A stretch of DNA of 64,000 nucleotides, from the NCBI RefSeq assembly GCF_020521555.1, contig NZ_BPWA01000001.1, positions 1,488,001 through 1,552,000 of the forward strand, given 5' to 3'. The stretch is from Rodentibacter sp. JRC1. GTDB lineage: Bacteria; Pseudomonadota; Gammaproteobacteria; Enterobacterales; Pasteurellaceae. The translations under genes were made by a program, and so were the position numbers. Shown piece by piece: positions 31,366 to 43,738 of this stretch (position 1 is the stretch's first letter; each line of letters opens with the position of its first letter). Below the pieces are notes generated by a model. It saw only the letters and a program-made list of their open reading frames with translations. It did no database searches and had not been told where the DNA came from.

Positions 31366-31968
31366 ATGGAATTACAAGTTGTAGGTGCAAACGCACTCAC
31401 TGTTTCTGAAACTACCTTCGGACGTGAGTTTAACGAAGCATTGATCCACCAAGTTGTTGTTGCTTATGCAGCCGGTGCGCGTCAAGGTACTCGTGCTCAA
31501 AAAACTCGTGCTGAAGTGTCTGGTTCAGGTAAAAAACCTTGGCGTCAAAAAGGTACAGGTCGCGCTCGCGCCGGTGATATCAAATCACCGATTTGGCGTT
31601 CAGGTGGTACAACCTTTGCGGCTAAACCACAAGATCACAGCCAAAAAGTGAACAAGAAAATGTACCGTGGTGCTATCAAAAGCATTCTTTCCGAATTAGT
31701 TCGTCAAGATCGCTTAGTGGTTGTTGAAAAATTTGAAATCGAAGCACCAAAAACTAAAGTTTTAGTACAAAAATTAAAAGATTTAGCAGTTGAAGATGCG
31801 TTAATTATCACAGCAAGTTTAGATGAAAATCTATTCTTAGCGGCACGTAACTTATATAAAGTTGATGTACGTGATGTACAAGGTATTGATCCGGTAAGTT
31901 TAATCGCTTTCGATAAAGTGATTGTTACCGTTGATGCTGTGAAACAAATTGAGGAGATCTTAGCATGA
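31366..31968 (+). CDS. rplD: 50S ribosomal protein L4
   Basis: 200 residues; the long tunnel loop [20 protein letters not shown] is clear near 65-85. In E. coli L4 represses its own operon through the leader. It overlaps rplW by 4 bases (ATGA). Confidence 0.99.
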   Translation: MELQVVGANALTVSETTFGREFNEALIHQVVVAYAAGARQGTRAQKTRAEVSGSGKKPWRQKGTGRARAGDIKSPIWRSGGTTFAAKPQDHSQKVNKKMYRGAIKSILSELVRQDRLVVVEKFEIEAPKTKVLVQKLKDLAVEDALIITASLDENLFLAARNLYKVDVRDVQGIDPVSLIAFDKVIVTVDAVKQIEEILA

Positions 31969-32264
31969 GTCAAGAACGTTTGCTGAGCGTGCTTCGTGCA
32001 CCGCATATCTCTGAAAAAGCAACTAACAATGCTGAAAAATCTAACACTGTTGTACTTAAAGTTGCTTTAGATGCGAACAAAGCTGAAATTGCTGCTGCTG
32101 TTGCTCAATTATTTGAAGTAAAAGTAGATTCAGTACGTACTGTGGTTGTTAAAGGTAAAACTAAACGCCGCGGTGCAAAAATGGGTCGTCGCAGCGACTG
32201 GAAAAAAGCTTATGTAACTTTAGCCGAAGGCCAAAACTTGGACTTCGTGGACAGTGCAGAGTAA
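31965..32264 (+). CDS. rplW: 50S ribosomal protein L23
   Basis: 99 residues, beginning [20 protein letters not shown]. It forms the docking site for SRP and trigger factor at the tunnel exit. Its ATG overlaps the rplD stop, so translation is coupled. Confidence 0.99.
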   Translation: MSQERLLSVLRAPHISEKATNNAEKSNTVVLKVALDANKAEIAAAVAQLFEVKVDSVRTVVVKGKTKRRGAKMGRRSDWKKAYVTLAEGQNLDFVDSAE

Positions 32265-32281
32265 TCGGAGGAAAATAGAGA

Positions 32282-33103
32282 ATGGCTATCGTTAAATGTA
32301 AGCCGACCTCCGCTGGTCGTCGTCACGTTGTTAAAATCGTGAACCCTGAATTATACAAGGGTAAACCTTACGCTCCGCTTTTAGATAGCAAATCTAAGAC
32401 CGGTGGTCGTAACAATTATGGTCGTATTACTACTCGTCACATTGGTGGCGGTCACAAACAACATTACCGTTTAATCGATTTCAAACGTAACAAGTTCGAT
32501 ATCCCGGCGGTTGTTGAGCGTTTAGAATATGATCCGAATCGTTCTGCTAATATCGCTTTAGTGCTTTATAAAGATGGTGAGCGTCGTTATATTTTAGCAC
32601 CTAAAGGTCTATCTGTAGGCGATCAAATCCAAGCCGGTGCAAATTCACCTATTAAAGTGGGTAATGCGTTACCAATGCGTAATATTCCGGTCGGTTCAAC
32701 TGTACATAATGTTGAATTAAAACCGGGCAAAGGCGGTCAAATCGCTCGTTCTGCCGGTGCGTATGTACAAATCATTGCTCGTGAAGGTAACTATGTTACT
32801 TTACGTTTACGTTCCGGCGAAATGCGTAAAGTATTAGCTGAGTGTACTGCGACAATCGGTGAAGTCGGTAACTCAGAACATATGCTTCGCGTATTGGGTA
32901 AAGCTGGTGCTAACCGCTGGAGAGGCGTTCGCCCTACAGTTCGTGGTACTGCAATGAACCCGGTGGATCACCCACATGGTGGTGGTGAAGGCCGTAACTT
33001 TGGTAAACACCCGGTTACTCCGTGGGGCGTTCAAACCAAAGGTAAGAAAACTCGTCACAACAAACGTACTGATAAATATATCGTACGTCGTCGTGGCAAA
33101 TAA
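32282..33103 (+). CDS. rplB: 50S ribosomal protein L2
   Basis: 273 residues; [19 protein letters not shown] start, and the conserved C-terminal [13 protein letters not shown] loop whose His is important near the peptidyl-transferase centre. CGGAGG precedes the ATG. Confidence 0.99.
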   Translation: MAIVKCKPTSAGRRHVVKIVNPELYKGKPYAPLLDSKSKTGGRNNYGRITTRHIGGGHKQHYRLIDFKRNKFDIPAVVERLEYDPNRSANIALVLYKDGERRYILAPKGLSVGDQIQAGANSPIKVGNALPMRNIPVGSTVHNVELKPGKGGQIARSAGAYVQIIAREGNYVTLRLRSGEMRKVLAECTATIGEVGNSEHMLRVLGKAGANRWRGVRPTVRGTAMNPVDHPHGGGEGRNFGKHPVTPWGVQTKGKKTRHNKRTDKYIVRRRGK

Positions 33104-33116
33104 TAAATTAAATTAA

Positions 33117-33748
<632 letters not shown>

Positions 33749-33765
33749 TCAGTAGGAGAATAGCA

Positions 33766-34473
33766 ATGGGTCAAAAAGTACATCCACATGGTATTCGCCT
33801 AGGTATTGTTAAACCTTGGAGCTCTACTTGGTTCGCGAATACACAAGACTTCGCCGACAATCTTGAAGGCGATTTCAAAGTACGCAAGTTCTTAAATAAA
33901 GAATTAGCAAATGCTTCGGTTTCACGTATTACTATTGAGCGTCCGGCTAAAAGTATTCGTGTAACTATTCACACAGCTCGTCCGGGTATCGTAATCGGTA
34001 AAAAAGGCGAAGATGTTGAAAAATTACGTAACGCAGTATCTAAAATTGCTGGCGTTCCGGCTCAAATCAACATCGCTGAAGTGAAAAAACCTGAATTAGA
34101 TGCGAAATTAGTTGCAGACAGCATCGCTTCTCAATTAGAACGCCGTGTAATGTTCCGCCGTGCAATGAAACGTGCGGTACAAAGCGCAATGCGTTTAGGT
34201 GCTAAAGGTATCAAAGTTGAGGTTAGCGGTCGTTTAGGTGGTGCAGAAATCGCACGTTCAGAATGGTATCGTGAAGGTCGCGTACCTCTACATACTCTTC
34301 GTGCGGACATCGATTATAACACTGCAGAAGCTCACACAACTTACGGCGTAATCGGCGTGAAAGTGTGGATCTTCAAAGGTGAGATTCTCGGTGGAATGGC
34401 TGCCGTTGCGCAATCAGAACAACAACCTGCCGACAAGCCTAAAAAGGCTCCGCGCGGTAAAGGTCGTAAGTAA
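33766..34473 (+). CDS. rpsC: 30S ribosomal protein S3
   Basis: 235 residues, [18 protein letters not shown] start and the KH motif [13 protein letters not shown]. The C-terminal tail ([17 protein letters not shown]) is basic. It helps form the mRNA entry channel. Confidence 0.99.
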
Positions 34474-34486
34474 GGAGAAACGCTAA

Positions 34487-34896
<410 letters not shown>

Positions 34897-34897
<1 letters not shown>

Positions 34898-35088
34898 TGA
34901 AAGCTCAAGATTTACGTACAAAAAGTGTTGAAGAGCTGAATGCTGAATTAGTGAACCTTCTAGGTGAACAATTCAAGTTGCGTATGCAGACAGCCACCGG
35001 TCAGCTTCAACAAACCCATCAGGCTAAACAAGTGCGTCGTGATATTGCACGTGTAAAAACTGTATTAACCGAAAAGGCGGGTGAGTAA
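34897..35088 (+). CDS. rpmC: 50S ribosomal protein L29
   Basis: 63 residues, [19 protein letters not shown] start; a two-helix protein near the tunnel exit. Stop-start overlap with rplP and with rpsQ (TAATG both times) shows tight coupling. Confidence 0.99.
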
Positions 35089-35345
35089 TGACTGATAAAA
35101 TTCGTAGCGTACAAGGTAAAGTTGTTAGCGACAAAATGGAAAAATCTTTCGTTGTTGCTATTGAACGTAAGGTAAAACACCCGTTATACGGTAAATTTAT
35201 CCGTCGTACAACGAAATTACACGTACACGATGAGAACAACGAAGCCAAAGTTGGTGATACCGTAGAGATCCGCGAATGCCGCCCTCTATCAAAAACCAAA
35301 TCTTGGACTTTAGTTCGTATTGTTGAAAAAGCGGTTATCGCTTAA
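35088..35345 (+). CDS. rpsQ: 30S ribosomal protein S17
   Basis: 85 residues, with [23 protein letters not shown] and the [13 protein letters not shown] motif. It is the last gene of the S10 operon; a strong terminator follows within 25 bases and the spc operon (rplN onward) does not. Confidence 0.99.
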   Translation: MTDKIRSVQGKVVSDKMEKSFVVAIERKVKHPLYGKFIRRTTKLHVHDENNEAKVGDTVEIRECRPLSKTKSWTLVRIVEKAVIA

Positions 35346-35365
35346 TTAGCAAAATTAAATCTAAA

Positions 35366-35392
35366 ATGCCCTCCTTGTGAGGGCTTTTTCTT
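35366..35392 (+). terminator. Terminator of the S10 operon
   Basis: GCCCTC-CTTGT-GAGGGC followed by TTTTTCTTTTC. Confidence 0.9.
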
Positions 35393-35483
35393 TTCTCCGA
35401 TCCATAAATTCTCCCTAAATTTAACCGCACTTTTGCGATTTATTCTCAAAAAGGCAACTGAGTATACTCAGTTTTTAGTTATC

Positions 35484-35514
35484 CATAAAAAAGGACACCA
35501 AGTTCGGTGTCCTT
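35484..35514 (-). terminator. Terminator of pckA
   Basis: AAGGACACC / GGTGTCCTT with a 6-base loop. Read on the minus strand it ends in TTTTTTATGG, 23 bases past the pckA stop. Confidence 0.85.
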
Positions 35515-35536
35515 ACTCTATAATGCCAAACTTTTA

Positions 35537-37153
35537 TTATACTTTAGGGCCGGCAGCGATAAGTGATTTACCCTCTTCATTTGTCGCATATTTCTCGAAG
35601 TTTTTCACGAAACGACCGGCGAGATCTTCCGCTTTAGTTTGCCATTGGGCTTTATCTGCGTAAGTATCACGTGGATCTAAAATCGCAGGATCAACACCCG
35701 GTAAAGCTTTCGGAATTGCCAAATTGAAAATCGGTAATTCGCCCATTTCCGCTTTTTCGATTGAACCGTCTAAAATCGCATCAATAATACCACGGGTATC
35801 TTTGATGGAAATACGTTTACCCGTGCCGTTCCAACCGGTATTGACTAAGTAAGCCTCTGCACCTACCGCTTGCATACGTTTTACCAACACTTCCGCATAT
35901 TGTGTCGGGTGAAGTGTTAAGAACGCTGCGCCGAAACAAGCTGAGAATGTTGGTGTCGGTTCGGTAATACCACGTTCCGTACCGGCTAATTTTGCAGTGA
36001 AACCGGAGAGGAAGTAGTATTTGGTTTGTTCCGGTGTTAATTTAGAAACCGGTGGTAATACACCGAAAGCATCTGCGGTTAAGAAAATCACTTTGGTTGC
36101 GTGGCCTGCACGAGACACCGGTTTAACGATGTTATCGATATGGTAAATCGGGTAAGACACACGGGTATTTTCGGTTTTTGAACCGTCATCGAAATCAACG
36201 GAGCCGTCAGCACGCACAACCACGTTTTCTAATAAAGCATCACGGCGGATTGCACGATAAATATCCGGTTCGTTTTCTTCTGAAAGATGAATGGTTTTCG
36301 CATAGCAACCGCCTTCAAAGTTGAAGATACCTACATCGTCCCAACCGTGTTCATCATCACCGATCAATTGGCGTTTCGGATCGGTCGAAAGGGTGGTTTT
36401 TCCGGTGCCGGATAAACCGAAGAAGACGGCGACATCGCCATCCGCTCCCACATTTGCGGAACAGTGCATTGCACCCACGCCTTTAAGCGGGAGGAAGTAG
36501 TTCATTATTGAGAACATACCTTTTTTCATTTCACCGCCGTACCAAGTTCCGCCGATTAATTGAATGCGTTCGGTTAAGTTGAAAGCAACAAAGTTTTCGG
36601 AATTTAACCCTTGCTCTTTCCAGTTAGGATTGGTCACTTTAGAGCCGTTCATCACTACAAAATCAGGCTCGAAAGTTTTGAGTTGTTCCTCTGTTGGGCG
36701 AATGAACATATTTTTTACGAAGTGCGCTTGCCAAGCCACTTCCGTTACAATACGCACTGCAATGCGGTCTTGTTCGCTTGCGCCGCAGAAACCATCAATC
36801 ACAAATAAGCGCTTACGGGAAAGTTGGTTTGTGACTAAGTCTTTCAAACTTTGCCAAGTGGCTTGATTCATCGGTTTGTTATCATTTTTTGCCGCTTCAG
36901 ATGTCCACCAAACGGTATCTTTGGTGGTTTCATCTAGCACGATATATTTATCTTTTGGCGAACGACCGGTGAAAATACCGGTATCAACGGCTACCGCACC
37001 GGTGGTTGTCAGTGTGCCTTTCTCAAAGCCTTCCAAACCCGGTTTGGTTTCTTCTTCGAATAGTTGCTCATAGCTTGGATTATAGACAACTTCTTTTACG
37101 TCATAGATGCCAAGGGCTTCAAGTTCTTTAATTACTTTGTTTAAGTCTGTCAT
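35537..37153 (-). CDS. pckA: Phosphoenolpyruvate carboxykinase (ATP)
   Basis: Converts oxaloacetate and ATP to PEP for gluconeogenesis; in capnophilic Pasteurellaceae it can also run toward CO2 fixation. 538 residues, standard length. The kinase loop [14 protein letters not shown], the metal/substrate HCSANVG block and [14 protein letters not shown] are present. It is monocistronic, convergent with the S10 operon. A palindromic operator-like site lies about 125 bases upstream. Confidence 0.98.
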   Translation of the reverse strand: MTDLNKVIKELEALGIYDVKEVVYNPSYEQLFEEETKPGLEGFEKGTLTTTGAVAVDTGIFTGRSPKDKYIVLDETTKDTVWWTSEAAKNDNKPMNQATWQSLKDLVTNQLSRKRLFVIDGFCGASEQDRIAVRIVTEVAWQAHFVKNMFIRPTEEQLKTFEPDFVVMNGSKVTNPNWKEQGLNSENFVAFNLTERIQLIGGTWYGGEMKKGMFSIMNYFLPLKGVGAMHCSANVGADGDVAVFFGLSGTGKTTLSTDPKRQLIGDDEHGWDDVGIFNFEGGCYAKTIHLSEENEPDIYRAIRRDALLENVVVRADGSVDFDDGSKTENTRVSYPIYHIDNIVKPVSRAGHATKVIFLTADAFGVLPPVSKLTPEQTKYYFLSGFTAKLAGTERGITEPTPTFSACFGAAFLTLHPTQYAEVLVKRMQAVGAEAYLVNTGWNGTGKRISIKDTRGIIDAILDGSIEKAEMGELPIFNLAIPKALPGVDPAILDPRDTYADKAQWQTKAEDLAGRFVKNFEKYATNEEGKSLIAAGPKV

Positions 37154-37277
37154 AAGTCACCTCTATATAAAGATTAAAATTTAGTTGTGCTTATTCTAAA
37201 TAAAACCTGTTGAGAAAAATGTTAACTAGATCTCATTTTTGGAAATTGCCTTAATTTCTACCTCTTTTTAGGTGAAT

Positions 37278-37297
37278 TTTATGACAAAGATCATAAA
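37278..37297. promoter_or_regulatory. Palindromic operator-like site upstream of pckA
   Basis: TTTATGA-CAAAGA-TCATAAA is a perfect 7-bp inverted repeat with CRP-like spacing but TATGA instead of TGTGA half-sites. A weak CRP site is one reading, another dimeric regulator the other. Confidence 0.4.
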
Positions 37298-37360
37298 AAT
37301 GCGGTTGTATTTTGAGATTTTTTAGGAGGGAAACGAAAGTAGAGGAAAAAAGCCAAAATT

Positions 37361-37385
37361 AAGGGGGAATTTTCATCCCCCCAAA
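37361..37385 (-). terminator. Possible terminator of tex
   Basis: GGGGGAA / (A)TCCCCCC stem directly before the tex stop side. The minus-strand 3' flank is TTAATTTTGG, so the T-run is broken. Confidence 0.45.
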
Positions 37386-37390
37386 CTTAA

Positions 37391-39700
37391 TTATTTCTTC
37401 CAATTTTTCAACGCATCGGCAAAAGCATTGCCCATTGCATTATTTCCCCTTAGACCACGATTTTGCGCTGATGTATTAATACGGGTTTTTGCGGATAAAG
37501 TGCGGTCGGATTTAGCATCATTTTTTACCGCACTTTCATCTAAACGCATTGTGAGAGCGATACGTTTACGCGGTACATCGACTTCTAATACTTTTACTTT
37601 CACAATATCGCCCGTTTTCACGATTTGGTGTGGATCTTCCACAAATTTATCGCTCAACGATGAAATATGTACTAACCCGTCTTGATGTACGCCGATGTCC
37701 ACAAATGCGCCGAAATTGGTAACATTGGTGATCGTCCCCTCCAGAATCATACCGGCTTTCAAATCGGTAATCTCTTCCACGCCATCGGCAAAGGTTGCAG
37801 TTTTAAATTCACCGCGTGGATCACGTCCCGGTTTTTCCAATTCTTTGAAAATATCTTGTACGGTGGGTAGGCCGAAACGCTCATCGGTGAATTGTTTGGC
37901 ATCCAGTTGGCGTGTGGTATTGCTTCCCATCAGTTCTTGAATGGATTTTTGGGTAGCTTGCAGAATTTTTTCCACCAATGGATAGGTTTCCGGGTGAACG
38001 CCGGAAGCATCCAGTGGATTTTTTCCTTCTGCAATACGCATAAACCCTGCACATTGTTCAAAGGCTTTTGGTCCTAGACGAGGTACTTTTTTCAATTGTT
38101 CTCGGCTGTCAAAACGACCGTTCTCATCTCGATAATCCACAATATTTTGCGCTAACGTTTTAGTCATTCCCGCCACGCGTGCAAGCAACGGTACGGAAGC
38201 CGTATTTAAATCTACGCCAACGGCATTTACACAATCCTCCACCACGGCATCTAATTTACGTGCCAGTTGGGATTGATTGACATCGTGCTGATATTGTCCT
38301 ACGCCGATTGCTTTTGGTTCAATTTTGACTAATTCTGCGAGGGGATCTTGCAAGCGGCGGGCAATGGATACCGCACCTCGTAAGGAAACGTCCAAATTAG
38401 GGAATTCATTGGCGGCAAATTCAGAAGCGGAATAAACCGAAGCACCGGCTTCCGAAACCACAACGATTTGCGGTTTATTCTCTTTGATTTCTTTCATCAC
38501 TTCTTTAGCAAAACGTTCGGTTTCACGAGAGGCTGTGCCGTTACCGATAGCGATTAATTCCACATTATGTTTGCGAACTAAACCGAATAATACCATTTGC
38601 GCTTCAGATTCACGACCTGTGTGAGGGTAAATCGTGGCGGTATCTAATAATTTCCCCGTGTTATCCACAACGGCGACTTTCACCCCTGTGCGCAAACCGG
38701 GGTCAAGTCCTATTGTAGTTTTCGAGCCTGCCGGTGCAGCCATTAAAAGTGCGGTCAGATTTCGGGCAAAAACATCAATGGCTTCTTCTTCCGATTTTTC
38801 ACGTAATGCACCCATCAGCTCGGTTTCAAGGTGAAGAGATACTTTGATTTTCCACGTCCACGAAATAACCTGTTCGCGCCATTTATCTGCAGGTTGTCCG
38901 CTGAAATGAATACCCAAATGCTCACGAATGATTTCTTCGCAATAACTTCGGCGCACGCTTTCTTCTGCATCAGGATCTGCGTTCAAGGTTAGTTGCAAAA
39001 TGCCTTCATTACGCCCACGAAACATCGCCAAGGCACGATGTGACGGCACATTTTTCAGCAGTTCTTTGTGATCAAAATAATCTTGGAATTTTGCGCCTTC
39101 TTGTTCTTTGCCTTCGATCAATCTTGCTTCAATTTGTGCATTTTGCTGTAAATATTGACGTACTTTTGCCAATAATTGCGCATCTTCGGCGAAACGCTCC
39201 ATTAGAATGTAACGGGCGCCATCTAATGCCGCTTTGGTATCCGCTATGCCTTTTTCTGTATCGATAAAAGAAAGTGCGGTCGTTTCCGGATCATTTTTGG
39301 GGTCATTCCATAATGTATCCGCCAATGGTTCTAAACCGGCTTCAATTGCAATCTGCCCTTTGGTGCGGCGTTTAGGTTTGAAGGGTAAATATAAATCTTC
39401 TAATTCCGTTTTAGTTTGTACGGCTTCAATTTGTAACCGTAATTCCTCCGTGAGTTTTCCTTGTTCATCAATGGATTTTAAAATGCTTTGGCGACGATCT
39501 TCAAGCTCACGTAAATAGCTGAGACGGGTTTCAAAATGGCGTAATTGAGAGTCGTCTAATCCACCGGTTACTTCTTTACGATAACGTGCGATAAAAGGAA
39601 TGGTGTTGCCATCATCTACAAGCTGAATGGCTGCGAAAATTTGGTGAGAAGCAACGTTAAGTTCTGAGGCGATAATTTGGCTGATTTGTTGATTTAACAT
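37391..39700 (-). CDS. tex: Tex-family RNA-binding transcription accessory protein
   Basis: 769 residues, the usual length. N-terminal Tex domain ([39 protein letters not shown]), central RuvC-like YqgF domain ([19 protein letters not shown]), helix-hairpin-helix region, and a C-terminal S1 domain (~640-720, [21 protein letters not shown]). It binds nucleic acid and influences transcription and stress responses; the exact role is unsettled. Several in-frame uptake sequences lie in it, including an inverted pair at 37499-37536. Confidence 0.96.
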   Translation of the reverse strand: MLNQQISQIIASELNVASHQIFAAIQLVDDGNTIPFIARYRKEVTGGLDDSQLRHFETRLSYLRELEDRRQSILKSIDEQGKLTEELRLQIEAVQTKTELEDLYLPFKPKRRTKGQIAIEAGLEPLADTLWNDPKNDPETTALSFIDTEKGIADTKAALDGARYILMERFAEDAQLLAKVRQYLQQNAQIEARLIEGKEQEGAKFQDYFDHKELLKNVPSHRALAMFRGRNEGILQLTLNADPDAEESVRRSYCEEIIREHLGIHFSGQPADKWREQVISWTWKIKVSLHLETELMGALREKSEEEAIDVFARNLTALLMAAPAGSKTTIGLDPGLRTGVKVAVVDNTGKLLDTATIYPHTGRESEAQMVLFGLVRKHNVELIAIGNGTASRETERFAKEVMKEIKENKPQIVVVSEAGASVYSASEFAANEFPNLDVSLRGAVSIARRLQDPLAELVKIEPKAIGVGQYQHDVNQSQLARKLDAVVEDCVNAVGVDLNTASVPLLARVAGMTKTLAQNIVDYRDENGRFDSREQLKKVPRLGPKAFEQCAGFMRIAEGKNPLDASGVHPETYPLVEKILQATQKSIQELMGSNTTRQLDAKQFTDERFGLPTVQDIFKELEKPGRDPRGEFKTATFADGVEEITDLKAGMILEGTITNVTNFGAFVDIGVHQDGLVHISSLSDKFVEDPHQIVKTGDIVKVKVLEVDVPRKRIALTMRLDESAVKNDAKSDRTLSAKTRINTSAQNRGLRGNNAMGNAFADALKNWKK

Positions 39701-39743
39701 ATTAAAACGTCTTTGTTAAAAATAAGGGTTAATGAGAATTTGC

Positions 39744-39845
39744 GATATTATGTCGCAGTTGCACAAAACATTGTAAGGTGGCGTTAGGCGAAGCCGTAAC
39801 GCACTTCACCCATAAAATGTTCTTTGTGCTATAGATACATAATAC
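39744..39845. repeat. Intergenic inverted-repeat element family 1, copy E (short)
   Basis: About 102 bases; left end TATTATGTCGCAGTTGCACAAA, right end CTTTGTGCTATAGATACATAATAC, with only one half of the usual inner palindrome (GCGTTAGGCGAAGCCGTAAC). Internally deleted. It lies between divergent tex and greB, in the presumed promoter zone of both. Confidence 0.8.
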
Positions 39846-39925
39846 TGAAAATTTGGGATAGGATACTGGTTTTGATACTTTGGCTCAAATATAATTCAAT
39901 AAATTTTCTGACTTCGGTAAAACAA

Positions 39926-40405
39926 ATGGCAAAATCAAATTACATTACACGCCAAGGCTGGAATGCTTTAGATCAAGAACTGAAATTTTTATGGAAAGAA
40001 GAACGCCCGAAAGTAACGCAAGCGGTTTCGGATGCCGCCGCTTTGGGGGATCGCAGTGAAAATGCCGAATACATTTACGGCAAACGCCGTTTACGTGAAA
40101 TTGACCGCCGTGTGCGCTTTCTTACCAAACGTTTAGAAGTCTTACAAATTGTGGATTACAGCCCGAAGCAAGAAGGGAAAGTGTTTTTTGGCGCATGGGT
40201 GGAATTGGAAGATGAAGACGGTGAAGTGAAACAATACCGTTTGGTCGGCTGTGATGAATTTGACCCCGCCAAAAATTGGATTTCCATTGATTCTCCGGTC
40301 GCCCGTGCTTTGATAGGAAAGGGCGTTGATGACGAAGTCAGTGTTGAAACGCCTTCCGGACGTGTTATGCTTTATGTGAATCGAATTTGGTATGAAAAAG
40401 ACTAA
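39926..40405 (+). CDS. greB: Transcription elongation factor GreB
   Basis: Rescues backtracked RNA polymerase by stimulating transcript cleavage. 159 residues from MAKSNYITRQGWNALDQEL; the frame is open 34 codons further, into the repeat element, but the family begins here. The N-terminal coiled coil with the acidic tip (DAAALGDRSENAEYIYGKR) and the C-terminal FKBP-like half are complete. GreB rather than GreA, by the FLWKEERPKV block. Confidence 0.95.
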   Translation: MAKSNYITRQGWNALDQELKFLWKEERPKVTQAVSDAAALGDRSENAEYIYGKRRLREIDRRVRFLTKRLEVLQIVDYSPKQEGKVFFGAWVELEDEDGEVKQYRLVGCDEFDPAKNWISIDSPVARALIGKGVDDEVSVETPSGRVMLYVNRIWYEKD

Positions 40406-40451
40406 AATTCATCACCGTAATTAGGAAGTAATAGGTCAATTCATTCTTTCA

Positions 40452-40621
40452 GTATTATGTAGCAGCCGCACAAGGAGAATTTTATATCCGGAATTTATTT
40501 TGGGACGTAGGGTGCGTTAGCCGTAGGCGTAACGCACCTTTTTATCAATAAATTTCATTACGGTGCGTTACGGCTTCGCCTAACGTTACTCTACGATAAT
40601 ATGTGCAAGTGCTACGTAATG
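40452..40621. repeat. Intergenic inverted-repeat element family 1, copy F
   Basis: 170 bases. Left end GTATTATGTAGCAGCCGCAC, right end GTGCAAGTGCTACGTAATGC. The inner palindrome is GTGCGTTAGCCGTAGGCGTA / TACGGCTTCGCCTAACG. The core is inverted relative to copy A. It fills the gap between convergent greB and the small membrane gene. Confidence 0.88.
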
Positions 40622-40651
40622 CTGTATTCTTTTACTTACATAGCCGCTTTT

Positions 40652-40978
40652 TTATGCGGCACTTGCCATGCAAATATAAATTAAAGCACCATAAAAAATG
40701 ACCGCACTTATACCGAGTAATGTTGCCGCAAGAGTAGGTGCGCGGCGGTGCAGTTTATAAAGTATTCGGGCAATGATGGCGAGGATAAAAGGATAAATCC
40801 AACATAATGTAGAAAAGAGGTTAATTTGCCCTTCGCTCAATGCGGTACTTTTGGAAAAAGCGGTAGAAATGAGCAATGCTAAAGGCCAAAGCAAAACCGG
40901 TACGCAGAAAGCGGCAATCGCCCAAGTAAATTTGCTGAATTTTGTCGGCATAGAGGTTGATTTGGATAAATGGGGCAT
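40652..40978 (-). CDS. Small inner membrane protein, unknown function
   Basis: 108 residues from the ATG at 40978; a GTG at 41002 would add eight. Neither has a convincing ribosome site. Three hydrophobic segments are seen (WAIAAFCVPVLLWPLALLIS, a segment around STLCWIYPFILAIIARIL, and LLGISAVIFYGALIYICM), so it is probably a three-helix membrane protein. It resembles small Pasteurellaceae membrane proteins of unknown function found beside cyaA (possibly DUF5389), but no function can be assigned. An uptake sequence lies in frame near its 3' part. Confidence 0.6.
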   Translation of the reverse strand: MPHLSKSTSMPTKFSKFTWAIAAFCVPVLLWPLALLISTAFSKSTALSEGQINLFSTLCWIYPFILAIIARILYKLHRRAPTLAATLLGISAVIFYGALIYICMASAA

Positions 40979-41102
40979 AATTGAAATCAAATGAGAAATC
41001 ACAGGGCAGCGAATATAACAAATGTCGGGTTAGGTCGCAATTTTTTGCCTTAATAGATTTGAAATGGTACATTACGCACAGTGATTTTTAGTAGGGTTCA
41101 GC

Positions 41103-43604
41103 GTGAAATACGATCTTAATCAAGCAAAGAAATATGTTGAAATTTTAGACCAACGCCGCTTTGAACGTGCGCAGTTAGGTTTGAATAGTGGATTTCAGCA
41201 CGTGTTGTCCCTACTTCCGCTTCTACTTCATTTTAACCACCCTAGTTTACCCGGTTATGTTTCTCCTTCTCCGTATGCGGTTTTTGGTATTGCAAATTTT
41301 ACTTTATCGGAATACCAGCAGGGTTTTCTTACCGATGAATTACCACACCACTATGCAGCGTTAAAACGTCAGGTTTATATGAAAAATCCCCCGATTTTGG
41401 GGCTGTATGTGATGGGTAGTTTCGGTTCGATTAGCCAAACTTCAAGTTCCGATGTGGACACATGGATTTGTCATCGTGAAGATTTAACGGAAGAAGAACG
41501 TGATTTACTCACTCAAAAAGCACGTAAGATTGAAGAATGGGCGTTGCAGTTTGATGTCGAAATTCATTTTTACTTAGTTGATCAACAACGTTTTCGTAGT
41601 GAACGTTACGCTGATCCCGTTACCAATGAAAATAGCGGATCGGCACAATATATGTTGTTATTGGAGGAGTTTTATCGTTCGGCGGTTCGTCTTGCAGGGA
41701 AACCGCTGCTGTGGTGGCATTTATGGGTTGAGAATGAAGCCGATTACGAAAAAGAAGTGCAAAAACGAATAGAGGAAGGCTCGCTTGATCCGCAGGATTG
41801 GGTGGATTTTGGCGGATTGGGACGATTTTCCGCTAAGGAATATTTCGGCGCAAGTTTATGGTTGCTTTATAAGGGCGTTGATTCGCCCTATAAATCCGCG
41901 TTGAAGATTTCGTTATTGGAGGCGTATTCGGAGGAATACCCCAATGCACGCCTCATTGCCAGACAATTTAAAGAAGATCTCTTTTCCGGCAATACCACGC
42001 CGGAACATCACTTTGATCCTTACATTGCGATTTTAGCAAAAGTAACGAATTATTTGACCGCACTTTCCGAATTCAAACGCCTTTATTTTGTGCGTCGTTG
42101 TTTTTATGTGAAGGTGATGGAGGATTTGGCGTTATATCAACGTAATAACTGGCGAACCAATTATATGCGCATTCTAGCCCAAGAGTGGGGCTGGAGTACC
42201 GAGATAATTGACGAGCTGAATCGTCGTCCGTTTTGGAAGATTAAACAAGTGAAAAAAAGCCATCAAAACTTGGTGAAATTTCTCATGTTAAGCTACCGTA
42301 ATTTAGTCAATTTCGCACGGAAACATAAAATTCATTCTACGGTGATTCCACAAGATATTAATATCTTGACACGTAAACTCTATACGGCATTTGAAGAATT
42401 ACCGGGAAAAGTGAATTTGCTCAATACGCAAAATTTTCGTGATTTATCTGAGCCGCATATTTCCTTTTTAGAAGTGCGTGGCAATAAGCATTTTAAAGAT
42501 GGTTGGTACCTGATTAATAAACCGCCAAATATGATGATGCTTTCCGATGGTCGGGTGATTGAATACAGTGAGAGTTTGAACAAACTGGTCGCTTGGGCAT
42601 ATTTTAACCGCTTACTTACGGCGGAGACGGACCTTTATCTCTTTAGTAAAACCGTTAATATTGAAACGTTGCGAAACTTTGTTGCCGATTTGCGTCTTTC
42701 TTTTTCACGCAATGCAACGATTGTCGGCACAGATGCCTTCGCCAATTCCTGTGAAATTCGTCAAATTTTAATTTCCGTTAATTTAACCGTTGATCCGTCA
42801 GCACCTCTAAGTGAATTTAGAGACAATCTTTCTGCCAGTGATTTGTTTAGCGTCGGGTCTTTTGAACAGAATTTTGTCGGTAGTATTGATTTTACTTATC
42901 GTAATATCTGGAATGAAATCCGCACTTTTCATTTTGAAGGACCTAACGCAATTTTGTTGGCGTTAAAAGTGCTGTCCAACAAAATCTATCGCGGTGTGAA
43001 TAGTCCACGTTCGGTGCAAGTCTGTTGTTATAGCAAACATTATCGACGAACATTGCGTCATTTGGTGAATGCTTTAGTCAATCGTTGTATCAGTATTCAA
43101 CTTGGCGATAGCCCACCGCCTCATAAGCCAAGATTGCGTGTCGCCGGGAAAAACTGGCAATTCTTTTTTGAAGAACGCGGCATTAGCTTGCAAGAAGTGG
43201 AAAATGATGCGCAAAGTGCGGTCGATTTTGATGGTATTTTAAAAGCCTCGGTAGATGAAAAAGAAGATGTTTCAAATGGTAACCGTCAATATCCGGCGGG
43301 TATTGATCTTTTTGCCAGAGAAGGGTTTCTACAGTTTTTCTTTGAAGATAATAAAGATGAAACCTTCAATGTTTATTTATTGGATGAATTAAATCATTTA
43401 GAGATCTATCGCCATTGTGATGGATTGAAAGATGATAAAGTACGTGAAATTAATCGCCTTTATCAAGCCTCAAGCCTTGGCGGTGATAACCCTTATCATA
43501 TTGAATCCCGAGATTTTAATTACCCTCAGTTTTATCAATTACAGTGTTGCCCACAGGGAAACGTACAAATTTTACCTTTCAAATATCAACGAAATCTTCA
43601 TTAG
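41103..43604 (+). CDS. cyaA: Adenylate cyclase, class I
   Basis: Makes cAMP for CRP; in Haemophilus also needed for competence. 833 residues, full length. The catalytic nucleotidyltransferase core has G105-S-F-G-S109 and the metal-binding D117-x-D119 in SSSDVDTWI; the C-terminal half is the glucose-responsive regulatory region. It starts with GTG and has a weak ribosome site, consistent with the low-level expression known for cyaA in enterics. In-frame uptake sequences at about 42057 and 43212. Confidence 0.97.
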   Translation: MKYDLNQAKKYVEILDQRRFERAQLGLNSGFQHVLSLLPLLLHFNHPSLPGYVSPSPYAVFGIANFTLSEYQQGFLTDELPHHYAALKRQVYMKNPPILGLYVMGSFGSISQTSSSDVDTWICHREDLTEEERDLLTQKARKIEEWALQFDVEIHFYLVDQQRFRSERYADPVTNENSGSAQYMLLLEEFYRSAVRLAGKPLLWWHLWVENEADYEKEVQKRIEEGSLDPQDWVDFGGLGRFSAKEYFGASLWLLYKGVDSPYKSALKISLLEAYSEEYPNARLIARQFKEDLFSGNTTPEHHFDPYIAILAKVTNYLTALSEFKRLYFVRRCFYVKVMEDLALYQRNNWRTNYMRILAQEWGWSTEIIDELNRRPFWKIKQVKKSHQNLVKFLMLSYRNLVNFARKHKIHSTVIPQDINILTRKLYTAFEELPGKVNLLNTQNFRDLSEPHISFLEVRGNKHFKDGWYLINKPPNMMMLSDGRVIEYSESLNKLVAWAYFNRLLTAETDLYLFSKTVNIETLRNFVADLRLSFSRNATIVGTDAFANSCEIRQILISVNLTVDPSAPLSEFRDNLSASDLFSVGSFEQNFVGSIDFTYRNIWNEIRTFHFEGPNAILLALKVLSNKIYRGVNSPRSVQVCCYSKHYRRTLRHLVNALVNRCISIQLGDSPPPHKPRLRVAGKNWQFFFEERGISLQEVENDAQSAVDFDGILKASVDEKEDVSNGNRQYPAGIDLFAREGFLQFFFEDNKDETFNVYLLDELNHLEIYRHCDGLKDDKVREINRLYQASSLGGDNPYHIESRDFNYPQFYQLQCCPQGNVQILPFKYQRNLH

Positions 43605-43738
43605 CCCTACCTCAAAAGAGGGATTGTAATGAGATAGATCAACTTCTCTTATTTTTAGAATTGGAAGGTATTTGAAATCCCGCTAAAATAGCATAATTTT
43701 GATGTAGGATTTTGTTAATCCTTGCCAAAGAGGGAAAT